Source: Alphaproteobacteria bacterium
GTDB lineage: Bacteria; Pseudomonadota; Alphaproteobacteria; CAAGCB01; CAG-977
Reading direction: 5' to 3'
DNA: 64,000 nt
Assembly (NCBI GenBank): GCA_017616015.1
Contig: JAFZYY010000006.1
Location: forward strand, 124,001 to 188,000
Part shown: positions 1-7,873 of the stretch, one piece after another
Layout of the letters: the number at the start of each line of letters is the position of its first letter
Position numbering within the stretch: position 1 is the stretch's first letter
Program-made: the position numbers and the translations under genes
Notes under the pieces: model-generated
Databases searched by the model: none
Seen by the model: the letters and a program-made list of their open reading frames with translations, nothing else
What the model was told of the DNA's origin: nothing

Positions 1-2
1 CT

Positions 3-557
3 GCAGCGCCCGAATTTACGGCGCCCGTCGGCGGCGGACAATTCGGACAAAGAACGCCGCCTGACGTATTGCAAAACACCTACGGATATCGTGGCGAAGA
101 TCTGTCCGCGACAGCTCCAAGCTCCGGCGGAAGAGGTTTATACAGCTACGACAGCTCCAAAGAAACAAATTTGAACGCGAACACTTTAAACAACGCGCAA
201 AGTCAGGCTCCCGCGCCGACAGTCGATTCAAGTTCGGCGACAGCAACGGAAACAGCCGCGTCTTCGGAAGAAACTTATGATCCGGCGGATCCCGTTGAAG
301 ACTGGCTGGCGACGGAAGGCTCTTCCGTCCGTTCCCTTTTGACTGAATGGGGGGATAAAGCGGGCTGGCGCGTTATATGGAATACGGATCGCGAATATAT
401 TCTGGAAGCCGGCGCCATGTTCCGCGGACGTTTTATGGACGTTTCTTCGGCATTAATTCGCTCTTTTGCCCGCGCCCGTCCAGCACCGTGGGGAACATTT
501 TATAAAGGAAACCGCGTATTGTTAGTGACTACTCAGGAGGACGAAAATGCGGATTAA
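3..557 (+). CDS. pilL: Type IVB pilus protein, PilL/TcpQ C-terminal domain (5' end outside window)
   Basis: The reading frame is open to the left edge of the window, so this is the 3' part of a longer gene. After an Ala/Ser/Thr/Gly-rich linker, the last 80 or so residues (from DWLATEGSSVRSLLTEWG to the end) match the TcpQ/PilL C-terminal domain, which includes the W-x-V-I-W-N-T-D pattern. In R64-type and toxin-coregulated pili, proteins with this domain sit in the periplasm and help place or stabilise the secretin. The stop codon overlaps the pilN start by 11 bases, which fits the first-in-operon position PilL has in R64. No pilM lies between this gene and pilN. The exact name is an inference from synteny. 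Confidence 0.75.
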   Translation, partial: AAPEFTAPVGGGQFGQRTPPDVLQNTYGYRGEDLSATAPSSGGRGLYSYDSSKETNLNANTLNNAQSQAPAPTVDSSSATATETAASSEETYDPADPVEDWLATEGSSVRSLLTEWGDKAGWRVIWNTDREYILEAGAMFRGRFMDVSSALIRSFARARPAPWGTFYKGNRVLLVTTQEDENAD

Positions 558-2136
558 TCATTTATTTTTCTTACTCGGCGTCTCCTTAGTCGGGCTGACA
601 TCATGCACATTATATAAATCCAATATTAAAACGGCGGATCGCATTTCCGATAAAATTCAGGCGAATTTGGAACAGCCTTTCAAACCGTCCGAACAATACA
701 AGATGGACACCATCGCCGTCAAAGACGACATTTGGTTAGGCAATCAAAGCGTTCGCGTCAACGAAGGGGATCCTTTGCCTTCACGGTATGAAACAGAGGA
801 CGGCATCACGTTGGTCAGCACCGCGCCCGTTTCCTTATTGCAGATTTCAGAACAGATCACTTCTCTGACCGGAATTACCGTCCGTGTCGACGATATGATC
901 CTTAACGAAGTCCGTTCCGCCGTTCAGGGCGATACGGACACTGTCGGATCGTCTCAAAAGGCAAGCCCCGAATTGTTTATGCCGACCTACTCCGGAAAAC
1001 TGAGCGGTTTGTTGGATCAAATCGCGTCCCGTTTCGCTTTGTGGTGGAGATATAAAAACAACGTCATTTCCTTCTATAAAATGGAAACGCGCGTTTTCAC
1101 GATTTATGCCCTGCCGACAACTTCTTCTTTAAGCGCGAACATTGCCGGTACGGCTTCGGGATCCGACGGCGGTACGACTTCGGCGTCCATGTCGTCCTCA
1201 ATCAACCTGGATTTTTGGTCTCAGTTGGAATCCGCTTTAACGGCCATGTTGCCGGACGGCGCCACCTTAAACGTCATTCCGACAAACGGAACCGTTACCG
1301 TGACCGCGCCGCCGTTTACGCTGCAGCGCATAGCTCAGTACATTAACAGCATGAACGACAGACTGTCACGTCAGGTCGCAATTTCGGTTAAAGTTCTGAA
1401 CGTGACGCTGAATGACGAGAATTCTATCGGAATAAGCGTTAACTCCGTTTTGCAATTCATGAAAAACAAATTAACCGGCTCCCCCGTTCTGGACATAGAG
1501 TTGAGCTCCACGGCTCAGAGCACCAAATCGTTAGGCATGACGTTGCTTCCGAACGACAAACATTTTGGTGAAACTTCATTGATTTTTGACGCTTTGAACA
1601 CACAGGGAACGACTTCTTTGGTCACCAGCGCAACAGCAACGACCCTGAATAACAGAATCGCGCCGATTCAGGTTTCAACGAACGAATCTTATGTTGAAAA
1701 AATTGAAACGACGATGAATTCGGACACGACTTCCGTTTCCATTACGCCGGCAAAAATCAACTACGGTTTCACGATGGAAGTTCTGCCGCGTATTTTGGAT
1801 CACGGCCGTTTATTGGTCATGTTCACAATGACGCTGACTCAGTTGGAAGCTATGGGTAAAGCGACCGGCGGCGGAACAGGTGAAGAAACAACATCAACAA
1901 CCGTTCAGTTGCCGAAGATCAGAACGCGCGGTTTCGTACAGGAAATTGCGATGACGTCCGGACAAACGCTGATGCTGACAGGGTTTGAAGAAGTCAATAC
2001 CCAGACCAATAAATCGACCGAAATGTTCGGAGCCAGTGCGAATGCGAACAAAAACAGAAACGTTATGGTTATTTTGTTAACGCCGGAAGTTTTGAATTCC
2101 CCGCTGTCTCCGGAATCAAGAATGAAAGACATGTAA
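547..2136 (+). CDS. pilN: Type IVB pilus secretin lipoprotein PilN
   Basis: Predicted outer-membrane secretin of a type IVB pilus, forming the pore through which the pilus passes. The 529 residues begin with a lipoprotein signal whose lipobox is L-T-S-C (lipidated Cys 20). N-terminal secretin modules and a Ser/Thr/Gly-rich stretch (about residues 195-225) follow. The C-terminal secretin domain contains the run PKIRTRGFVQEIAMTSGQTL. The closing segment NRNVMVILLTPEVL is typical of secretins. A strong AGGAGG sits 6 bases before the ATG. It is co-transcribed with the overlapping upstream TcpQ-domain gene and with pilO 13 bases downstream. Confidence 0.9.
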   Translation: MRINHLFFLLGVSLVGLTSCTLYKSNIKTADRISDKIQANLEQPFKPSEQYKMDTIAVKDDIWLGNQSVRVNEGDPLPSRYETEDGITLVSTAPVSLLQISEQITSLTGITVRVDDMILNEVRSAVQGDTDTVGSSQKASPELFMPTYSGKLSGLLDQIASRFALWWRYKNNVISFYKMETRVFTIYALPTTSSLSANIAGTASGSDGGTTSASMSSSINLDFWSQLESALTAMLPDGATLNVIPTNGTVTVTAPPFTLQRIAQYINSMNDRLSRQVAISVKVLNVTLNDENSIGISVNSVLQFMKNKLTGSPVLDIELSSTAQSTKSLGMTLLPNDKHFGETSLIFDALNTQGTTSLVTSATATTLNNRIAPIQVSTNESYVEKIETTMNSDTTSVSITPAKINYGFTMEVLPRILDHGRLLVMFTMTLTQLEAMGKATGGGTGEETTSTTVQLPKIRTRGFVQEIAMTSGQTLMLTGFEEVNTQTNKSTEMFGASANANKNRNVMVILLTPEVLNSPLSPESRMKDM

Positions 2137-2149
2137 CAGGATAAAACCT

Positions 2150-3535
2150 ATGGCTGAAGACGAAGAAGAACTGACAGTAGACGATTTGGAAGACGAACTT
2201 CCTCCTGAAGAAACAGAGGAAGAAGTAGTTCCGTCCGATAACTCGTCCGATCCGGAATGGGGCGCGACAATTGTCGTAAACAATACGACATACGCCGTCA
2301 GTTTGTTCTGGCAGCCGTTGCAGGACACAAACGATCCTTATCCTGAAGTCCGGGAAACCGTTGAAAACGTTATGGAAGGCGCGGATCTGTTCTGCCTGCG
2401 TTCGGGAACATCGCCTCAATACGGTATCGGTAATTCAGCCGAAGGACACAAAGCCGGCATGCCTTCCGCGGCAGCGGCCGTGGCCGAAGTGTTTCAGGAC
2501 AAGTCATCTTCCGTTGCCGTTTTCGAAGTCGATGAAGGTTGGTGGTTTATCGCCGTCAGAAACGACTTGATTCTGTCCGAAGAAGATATTTTGTATCTGA
2601 ACGAAGAAGACGCTAAGAGAGCTTTCTTCGCGATGATGGCCGTGCCGGATTGGGGACGCAAAATCGCGCCGGCTTCCTGGGAAATTGAAGGAACGGAGGA
2701 AATCGACCTCTGGAAGATTCTGAAAAATCCCGGAATGTCCAAGCTGATGCATATCAGCAAAAGCGGATCGAAAACAAAATTAATAGCGATTGGGGCAGGA
2801 CTGTTGGTACTGTTTGTCGGATACAAACTTCTTTCCGGAATATTCTTCCCTGAAAAAAAACCTGTTGTACGACCTTTAACGCCGCTTCCGTTTACTCAGG
2901 AAGAAGAAGCTCCGCCGCAACAAGAAGAAGTCATCGTGCACCCGTGGGAACATCTGGTTGTAACGGAAGCTTTGCTGAATCGTTGCCAGGCGGCGGCAAT
3001 GCAAATGAAAACCATTGTCGTGCCGGGCTGGGAAATGGGAAACATCAGTTGCACGGCTTCCGGATTGTCAACGGCATGGACAATGAAATGGGGAAATTTA
3101 GGCTTTTTCAAACGAGCCTTCGAAGAATACAATATAAACGGACTAGATTATGTGGTTGACGATTCCGGAAAAGCCGCCGTCGTCAGTCTGGCGATCGGAG
3201 AAATCCCCGTGCGGTCTCAGGCACCTAAAATGCGTTTATATGAAATACGCGAAGAACTGACCAACATTTTCCAAGCCATCAATATGCCGATATCCTTGCG
3301 GGAAGAACAGCGTGCGGTTCAGTTGAACGACGCAAACGGTTTGGCGGTTTCGCCAAACGCTCCGCGTCCGAGAGTTTATTCAAAGATAACTTTTTCCTTT
3401 GCTTCCGAACTGCCGATGGAAGATTGGCTCAACGTCTTCAATAAATTCCCTGCTTTGGAGATTTTAAATTTACAATTAAACCCACAGAACAACATCTGGA
3501 CTTATGAAGGACAAATCTATGAACCGAGTATTTAA
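2150..3535 (+). CDS. pilO: Type IVB pilus accessory protein PilO
   Basis: A 461-residue bitopic inner-membrane protein matching the PilO (PAP_PilO) family of R64-like pili. The acidic N-terminus is followed by a cytoplasmic domain with the family-like text ATIVVNNTTYAVSLFW and GWWFIAVRNDLILSEEDILY. One membrane helix (about residues 207-227, KLIAIGAGLLVLFVGYKLLS) leads to a Pro/Glu-rich linker and a periplasmic domain. In this pilus type PilO belongs to the inner-membrane platform next to PilN, PilP and PilQ. Its ribosome site is weak (CAGGAT). The 3' end overlaps the start region of the next gene. Confidence 0.85.
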   Translation: MAEDEEELTVDDLEDELPPEETEEEVVPSDNSSDPEWGATIVVNNTTYAVSLFWQPLQDTNDPYPEVRETVENVMEGADLFCLRSGTSPQYGIGNSAEGHKAGMPSAAAAVAEVFQDKSSSVAVFEVDEGWWFIAVRNDLILSEEDILYLNEEDAKRAFFAMMAVPDWGRKIAPASWEIEGTEEIDLWKILKNPGMSKLMHISKSGSKTKLIAIGAGLLVLFVGYKLLSGIFFPEKKPVVRPLTPLPFTQEEEAPPQQEEVIVHPWEHLVVTEALLNRCQAAAMQMKTIVVPGWEMGNISCTASGLSTAWTMKWGNLGFFKRAFEEYNINGLDYVVDDSGKAAVVSLAIGEIPVRSQAPKMRLYEIREELTNIFQAINMPISLREEQRAVQLNDANGLAVSPNAPRPRVYSKITFSFASELPMEDWLNVFNKFPALEILNLQLNPQNNIWTYEGQIYEPSI

Positions 3536-4931
3536 AAAACACCTTTGGCTGACAGCTATGGTTATTTCCATAACTGCGCCCGCAGCGTATGCAGATGATT
3601 TGTTTGGCGATTCTTTTTTCGCGGATCCGGCTCCCGTTGATGCCGTAAAGCCCGCAGATCCGACTCCGGCTCCGGAACCGGCTGCGGAACCGGTTCAAGC
3701 CGCGACAGAACCGGCAGAACCTTCTTTAGCCACAAAAGAAGTCGCAGATGTCGCCCTTCCTGCGGAACCGGCGTTTCCGAAACCGGAAGAACCGCAGTTA
3801 AGCATGGATTTCCCTATGCCTCCGGCCGATAATATTCCGTCTCCGAGCAATAATGTTATGCCGGCGCAACCTTCTATTCCAGATTTTAATTTTGCCGCTC
3901 CGGGAACCGGAACTATGAATTTAGCTTCGCCGCCCAGCGAACAGGTATTAGGAAAAATTTCCAGTGACGTCTTCCGTGAAATGGCGGAAATGGAACGTGA
4001 AAACAACGCGTTGATGTTGCAGTTAAAACGCGAACAGCTCCGTTCCGAAATTGACGCGTTAAAAACGTCCAACAGACAAATCCTTTTTGATGAAATCGAA
4101 CGCCGCGAAAAAATGACTCAGGCGCGTCTGGAATGGGAATTGGCTCAGGATCTGAAACGTCAGGAAGCTTTGGAACGCAAAAGAAAAGCTGAGATTCGTC
4201 AAAAACAAATCGAAGCCGCTTTAAAACGCGAAGAAGAACGTCGGGTTCAAAGAATGAAAGAAGAAGAAGAGCGCCGCATTCAAAAACAAAAGGAAGAAAA
4301 AGCCGAAGCCGATCGCAAAAAGGACGAATTGCGGAAAAAATACGACGCCGCTTCTTTGGTTCAGGTTAAAGGTCTTCAGCCCGTTTTCATGGCGGCGACC
4401 CGTCCTGCCAAAGTGAAGCGTTCGGCAACCTCGCGTGTCGCGCTTCAATTAACGCCTGCGGGTCAGGAAATGCTGACAAAGAAAAAAGCGGGCGAATCGC
4501 TTGCCGCAGAAATGGACAGCGAAAAAGAAAACGAAGCTAAAAAGAACAGAGAACCGGCTTCGTCCTTATATACGGTTGCAGAAATCCGCGGAACGGCAGG
4601 TACTTTAATTGCCAAACTGATTTCCAAAAAAGACAGAACGACTTTCTTTGCCAAACAGTCGACTATTTTGCCGACCGGCCATACTGTTATAAATATTGAT
4701 AAAGACTATGTGCTTGTCCAAATCGGAAAAGACAAAGAAATGATCGGTTTCCCGTCTGCAGGATTACTGTCTGAAAACGCTACTTCTCCTTCCGCCGTCG
4801 AAAGAACGGACAGCGGAGATGAGGGCGCCGAAAACAATCGTCCTGCGGCGCGTCAGAAACGCATCAGCGCACCGATATCACTAAAAAGCAATTCCGGGCC
4901 TCTTCTTTCCGGAGCAGCTTTGGCCAAATAA
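3519..4931 (+). CDS. pilP: PilP-like pilus periplasmic protein with long coiled-coil insert
   Basis: A 470-residue exported protein. The start at 3519 is preferred over the in-frame ATG at 3504 because AAGGA precedes it at a good distance and a clean signal peptide then follows (cleavage after A-Y-A, residue 25). Next come a Pro/Ala/Glu-rich stretch and a highly charged coiled coil of about 130 residues (roughly residues 155-290). The C-terminal domain (about 345-420) resembles the PilP/GspC homology-region fold, with VAEIRGTAGTLIAKLIS and a hydrophobic ending VLVQIGKDKEMIGFP. PilP normally links the inner platform to the secretin. R64 PilP is about 150 residues, so this protein is roughly three times longer. 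It overlaps the end of pilO by 17 bases. Confidence 0.75.
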   Translation: MNRVFKKHLWLTAMVISITAPAAYADDLFGDSFFADPAPVDAVKPADPTPAPEPAAEPVQAATEPAEPSLATKEVADVALPAEPAFPKPEEPQLSMDFPMPPADNIPSPSNNVMPAQPSIPDFNFAAPGTGTMNLASPPSEQVLGKISSDVFREMAEMERENNALMLQLKREQLRSEIDALKTSNRQILFDEIERREKMTQARLEWELAQDLKRQEALERKRKAEIRQKQIEAALKREEERRVQRMKEEEERRIQKQKEEKAEADRKKDELRKKYDAASLVQVKGLQPVFMAATRPAKVKRSATSRVALQLTPAGQEMLTKKKAGESLAAEMDSEKENEAKKNREPASSLYTVAEIRGTAGTLIAKLISKKDRTTFFAKQSTILPTGHTVINIDKDYVLVQIGKDKEMIGFPSAGLLSENATSPSAVERTDSGDEGAENNRPAARQKRISAPISLKSNSGPLLSGAALAK

Positions 4932-4937
4932 TTGTCT

Positions 4938-4966
4938 GACAGGGAAAAATAAAATTTTTCCCTGTC
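4938..4966 (+). promoter_or_regulatory. Perfect hairpin between pilP and pilQ
   Basis: The arms GACAGGGAAAAAT and ATTTTTCCCTGTC are perfect complements of 13 bases around an AAA loop, just after the pilP stop codon. A run of T does not follow, so it is not a typical terminator. It may act as an mRNA processing or stabilising element that sets PilQ/PilR levels relative to the upstream genes. The structure is seen; the role is inferred. Confidence 0.6.
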
Positions 4967-5005
4967 TGTTTCTGAAAGTCATTGTGTGAATAAGGATTAA
5001 AAGCT

Positions 5006-6703
5006 ATGCCTTTACCTGCAAAAACAAAACAAGGAAATGCATCGCATGCCGCAGGATCAGGAGGAGCAACTCCGTCCTCTGCCGGCGGAAAATCCGCGTC
5101 CGCAAAAGCGGCACCGAAGAAAAGTTCTGAAGTCCTCAACGAACTTTTTGCGAACAGTGTATGCATTACGGCCCCCAGAGGCTCTTTTCCGGTAAAAGAC
5201 GATACGCGAACTTTACTGGCGTTATTCGATAACGGCCGGTTTCTGGTCAACTCCGAACATAAATTCGACGGCCGCGTTTTAAGCTTTGAAGTGTTGGCTC
5301 GCAAAAAGAAACTGCAGGTAAACAAAGCCGAATATGTTCCGCCCAACCTGATCCGCGCTATTTATGACCGCGCCGAGAAGGAAGCGCCCGAAGAAGTCCC
5401 TGAAGAAACAGGCAGCGCAGCCGATCTGGATCAGCTGCAAATGCAAAAAGACTACGTCGCCGTTCTGTCCAAAGCGGCGGCGGTCAAAGTTTCCGACGTT
5501 CACGTCGTCGTCGGATCCCACAAAACGCAGATTTATTTCCGACAAAACGGTATGATGCAGGTCGTTTTGGAAAACACGAAAGAATGGGGAGAAGCATTCG
5601 TGCGCGCAGCTTTCGCTTCTTCCGATATTTCCGACGCGAACTATGCGCAAAACGAATATCAGGCGGCGCAAAAAATCGGCGACGCGCCGTTGCGCGGTTC
5701 AAACGGAAAATTAAGATTGCCTAAATTAGTGCTGGGGGTTCGTTTGCAATTCAACCCGATCGCCTTCGGAACGCGCTATCTGGTCATGCGTTTGCTTTAT
5801 GCCGATGAAGACCCCGATAACGCGGGCGATTTGACGGCTCTGGGGTATACGCAACGCGAAGCCGATATGTTCTACCGTCTGCGCGCCGTACCGATTGGCA
5901 TTATTATCGTTGCGGGGCCGACAGGTTCCGGAAAATCGACGACGTTGCAACGCAATATGATCTCCCTTTTGCAGGAACGCAACTACGAACTGAACCTGAT
6001 TACCGTGGAAGACCCGCCCGAATACCCGATTCCCGGCGCGCGCCAAATGCCTGTGACAAACGCGAATACGGAAGCGTTAAAAGAACAGGAATTTACAAAA
6101 GCTCTGGCGGCTTCTCTGCGTTCCGACCCGGACATGCTGATGATCGGGGAAATCCGTACTTTGTCTTCCGCGCAATTAGCTTTTAAGGGTGCCTTGTCAG
6201 GCCACGGCGTGTGGTCGACTCTGCACGCGAACTCGTCTCCGGCGGTTATCATGCGTTTCCGCGATATGGGCGTCGAAACATTCAAGCTGATTGACCCCGA
6301 AATTATGAAAGGCATGGTTTCTCAACGTTTGTTCCGCCGCGTTTGCCCGCATTGCCGTATTCCGGTTTCGCAAAAACCGGATCACCCGACCGTGCAGCGC
6401 TTGCGCAAAGCTTACGGCGATTTCGGTATGGAACAGGCTTTTCTGCGCGGTCCGGGGTGCCCCGAATGCGGCGGAAACGGCTGTAAAGGCAGATGCGTCG
6501 TCGGTGAAATTCTGTTGCCGGACGCCACGTTCCTGAACCTGTTGGTCAACGGGGAAACAAAAAAAGCGATTGACTATTGGACAGGCGATTTAGGCGGACG
6601 TACAATGAAAGACTGTTCGGTGGAACGCATGCTCAACGGTTTGATTGATGCTGAAGAAGTCGAGCGTTGGTGCGGTCTGTTGGACGAAAGACCCGTTTAC
6701 TAA
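5006..6703 (+). CDS. pilQ: Type IVB pilus assembly ATPase PilQ (GspE/TcpT family)
   Basis: Secretion ATPase expected to drive pilus polymerisation at the inner membrane. It has 565 residues. The Walker A motif GPTGSGKST is near residues 303-311, the Walker B region DPDMLMIGEIR near 374-384, and the His-box-like GVWSTLHAN near 400. A Cys-rich zinc element (CPHC about 446, then CPECGGNGCKGRC about 485-497) is like that of GspE-type ATPases. A Ser/Ala/Gly-rich N-terminus precedes a PilB-like N-terminal domain. AAGGA stands before the ATG. In R64 the gene called pilQ is this ATPase, not the unrelated secretin of the same name in type IVa pili. Confidence 0.9.
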   Translation: MPLPAKTKQGNASHAAGSGGATPSSAGGKSASAKAAPKKSSEVLNELFANSVCITAPRGSFPVKDDTRTLLALFDNGRFLVNSEHKFDGRVLSFEVLARKKKLQVNKAEYVPPNLIRAIYDRAEKEAPEEVPEETGSAADLDQLQMQKDYVAVLSKAAAVKVSDVHVVVGSHKTQIYFRQNGMMQVVLENTKEWGEAFVRAAFASSDISDANYAQNEYQAAQKIGDAPLRGSNGKLRLPKLVLGVRLQFNPIAFGTRYLVMRLLYADEDPDNAGDLTALGYTQREADMFYRLRAVPIGIIIVAGPTGSGKSTTLQRNMISLLQERNYELNLITVEDPPEYPIPGARQMPVTNANTEALKEQEFTKALAASLRSDPDMLMIGEIRTLSSAQLAFKGALSGHGVWSTLHANSSPAVIMRFRDMGVETFKLIDPEIMKGMVSQRLFRRVCPHCRIPVSQKPDHPTVQRLRKAYGDFGMEQAFLRGPGCPECGGNGCKGRCVVGEILLPDATFLNLLVNGETKKAIDYWTGDLGGRTMKDCSVERMLNGLIDAEEVERWCGLLDERPVY

Positions 6704-6721
6704 AACAAATGAGGGAAGAAA

Positions 6722-7807
6722 ATGGCAGATAGATTTAGTCTGGCGGAACTTAACCGATATTACGCCATGATCATATGCAGAATGAGCCACGGCACACGGA
6801 TAAAAATTTACCGTAAGCTGATTTCATTGTTGCGGAACCGGTTTTCTTTGATGGACGCTTTGGATCGAATTCGCGGCATTATTACAAATGAAGGACGAAA
6901 TCCTGATGAACCGATGGCATTGGCAGTTTTATACTGGACTCGATCGTTGCAAAACGGTAATCCGTTTTCCGTTGCTTTGGAAGGGTGGGCGCCGGCCAGC
7001 GAACGACTGATGCTTTCCGTCGGTGACGTGTCGCACTTGGAAGGCGCGCTGGAAAACCTGATTAAAGTGACCGAAGGCACGAAAAAAATGAAAGAGCCTC
7101 TGATCAGCGCTATCAGCTACCCGATGTTTTTGTCCATGATGGTCGTTTTGATTATTTACGCGATCGGCGCTTACATGGTTCCGCCGATGATGAACGCCGC
7201 GCCGAACACACGTTGGACGGGAAGCGCGAAAGATCTGGTTTCTTTATCCGTTTGGATCCAGAAAAACTGGGCGATTGCATTTGCGTCTTTACCCACACTA
7301 TTTGTCATTATTTATTTAACGATGGGACGATGGAAAGGAAAAACGCGTGCGTTTTTTGAAAACATTCCGCCCTGGTCTTTGTACCGGATTTTCGTCGGCG
7401 TGACGTGGCTTTTGGCAATGGCAGCTCTGGTACGCGCGGGAACTCCTGTGTCGCAAGCTTTGCGTTCCTTGCGTCACGACGCCAGCCCTTACCTGCTTTA
7501 CCGGATTGACAGCGCTTTGGTCTATGTCAACAACGGTGATAACTTAGGCGAAGCTTTGATGAAAACAGGATTGGGTTTCCCCGATAAAGAAATCGTCGGC
7601 GACTTGCGTATTTATTCTGAAATGGATAACTTTCAGGAAGCTTTGGATCAAATGGCAAACGAATGGCTTGAAGACAGTGTGTCAAGCATCGAGAAAAAAG
7701 CCAGTGTTCTGAATATGATCGCGACACTGTTTGTTTCCGGCACGATTGCCTGGGCGGTTATGGGAACCTTCGCCATGCAGGATCAAATCACGAAAGCCAT
7801 GGGCTAA
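6722..7807 (+). CDS. pilR: Type IVB pilus inner-membrane platform protein PilR (GspF family)
   Basis: The 361 residues match the GspF/PilC platform family. Two cytoplasmic helical domains each precede membrane segments: hydrophobic stretches lie near residues 127-150, 172-195 and 330-355. PilR anchors the ATPase and the growing pilus. It follows pilQ by 18 bases with GAGGGAAG before the ATG. The operon ends here at a strong terminator. The major pilin (PilS), a PilT-like transglycosylase and a prepilin peptidase, which follow pilR in R64, are absent from this window and must lie elsewhere if the pilus is functional. Confidence 0.88.
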   Translation: MADRFSLAELNRYYAMIICRMSHGTRIKIYRKLISLLRNRFSLMDALDRIRGIITNEGRNPDEPMALAVLYWTRSLQNGNPFSVALEGWAPASERLMLSVGDVSHLEGALENLIKVTEGTKKMKEPLISAISYPMFLSMMVVLIIYAIGAYMVPPMMNAAPNTRWTGSAKDLVSLSVWIQKNWAIAFASLPTLFVIIYLTMGRWKGKTRAFFENIPPWSLYRIFVGVTWLLAMAALVRAGTPVSQALRSLRHDASPYLLYRIDSALVYVNNGDNLGEALMKTGLGFPDKEIVGDLRIYSEMDNFQEALDQMANEWLEDSVSSIEKKASVLNMIATLFVSGTIAWAVMGTFAMQDQITKAMG

Positions 7808-7820
7808 AAAGCTTAAAGCA

Positions 7821-7860
7821 AAAAGAAGACCTTCGCCTGACGGCGAAGGTCTTCTTTTTT
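7821..7860. terminator. Strong bidirectional terminator between pilR and pepF
   Basis: The stem AAAAGAAGACCTTCGCC / GGCGAAGGTCTTCTTTT is nearly perfect over 17 pairs with a TGAC loop. T's follow on the plus strand and a mirrored A-run lies on the other side. It separates the convergent pilR and pepF genes and can stop both. Confidence 0.9.
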
Positions 7861-7873
7861 AATATCGGCAGGA

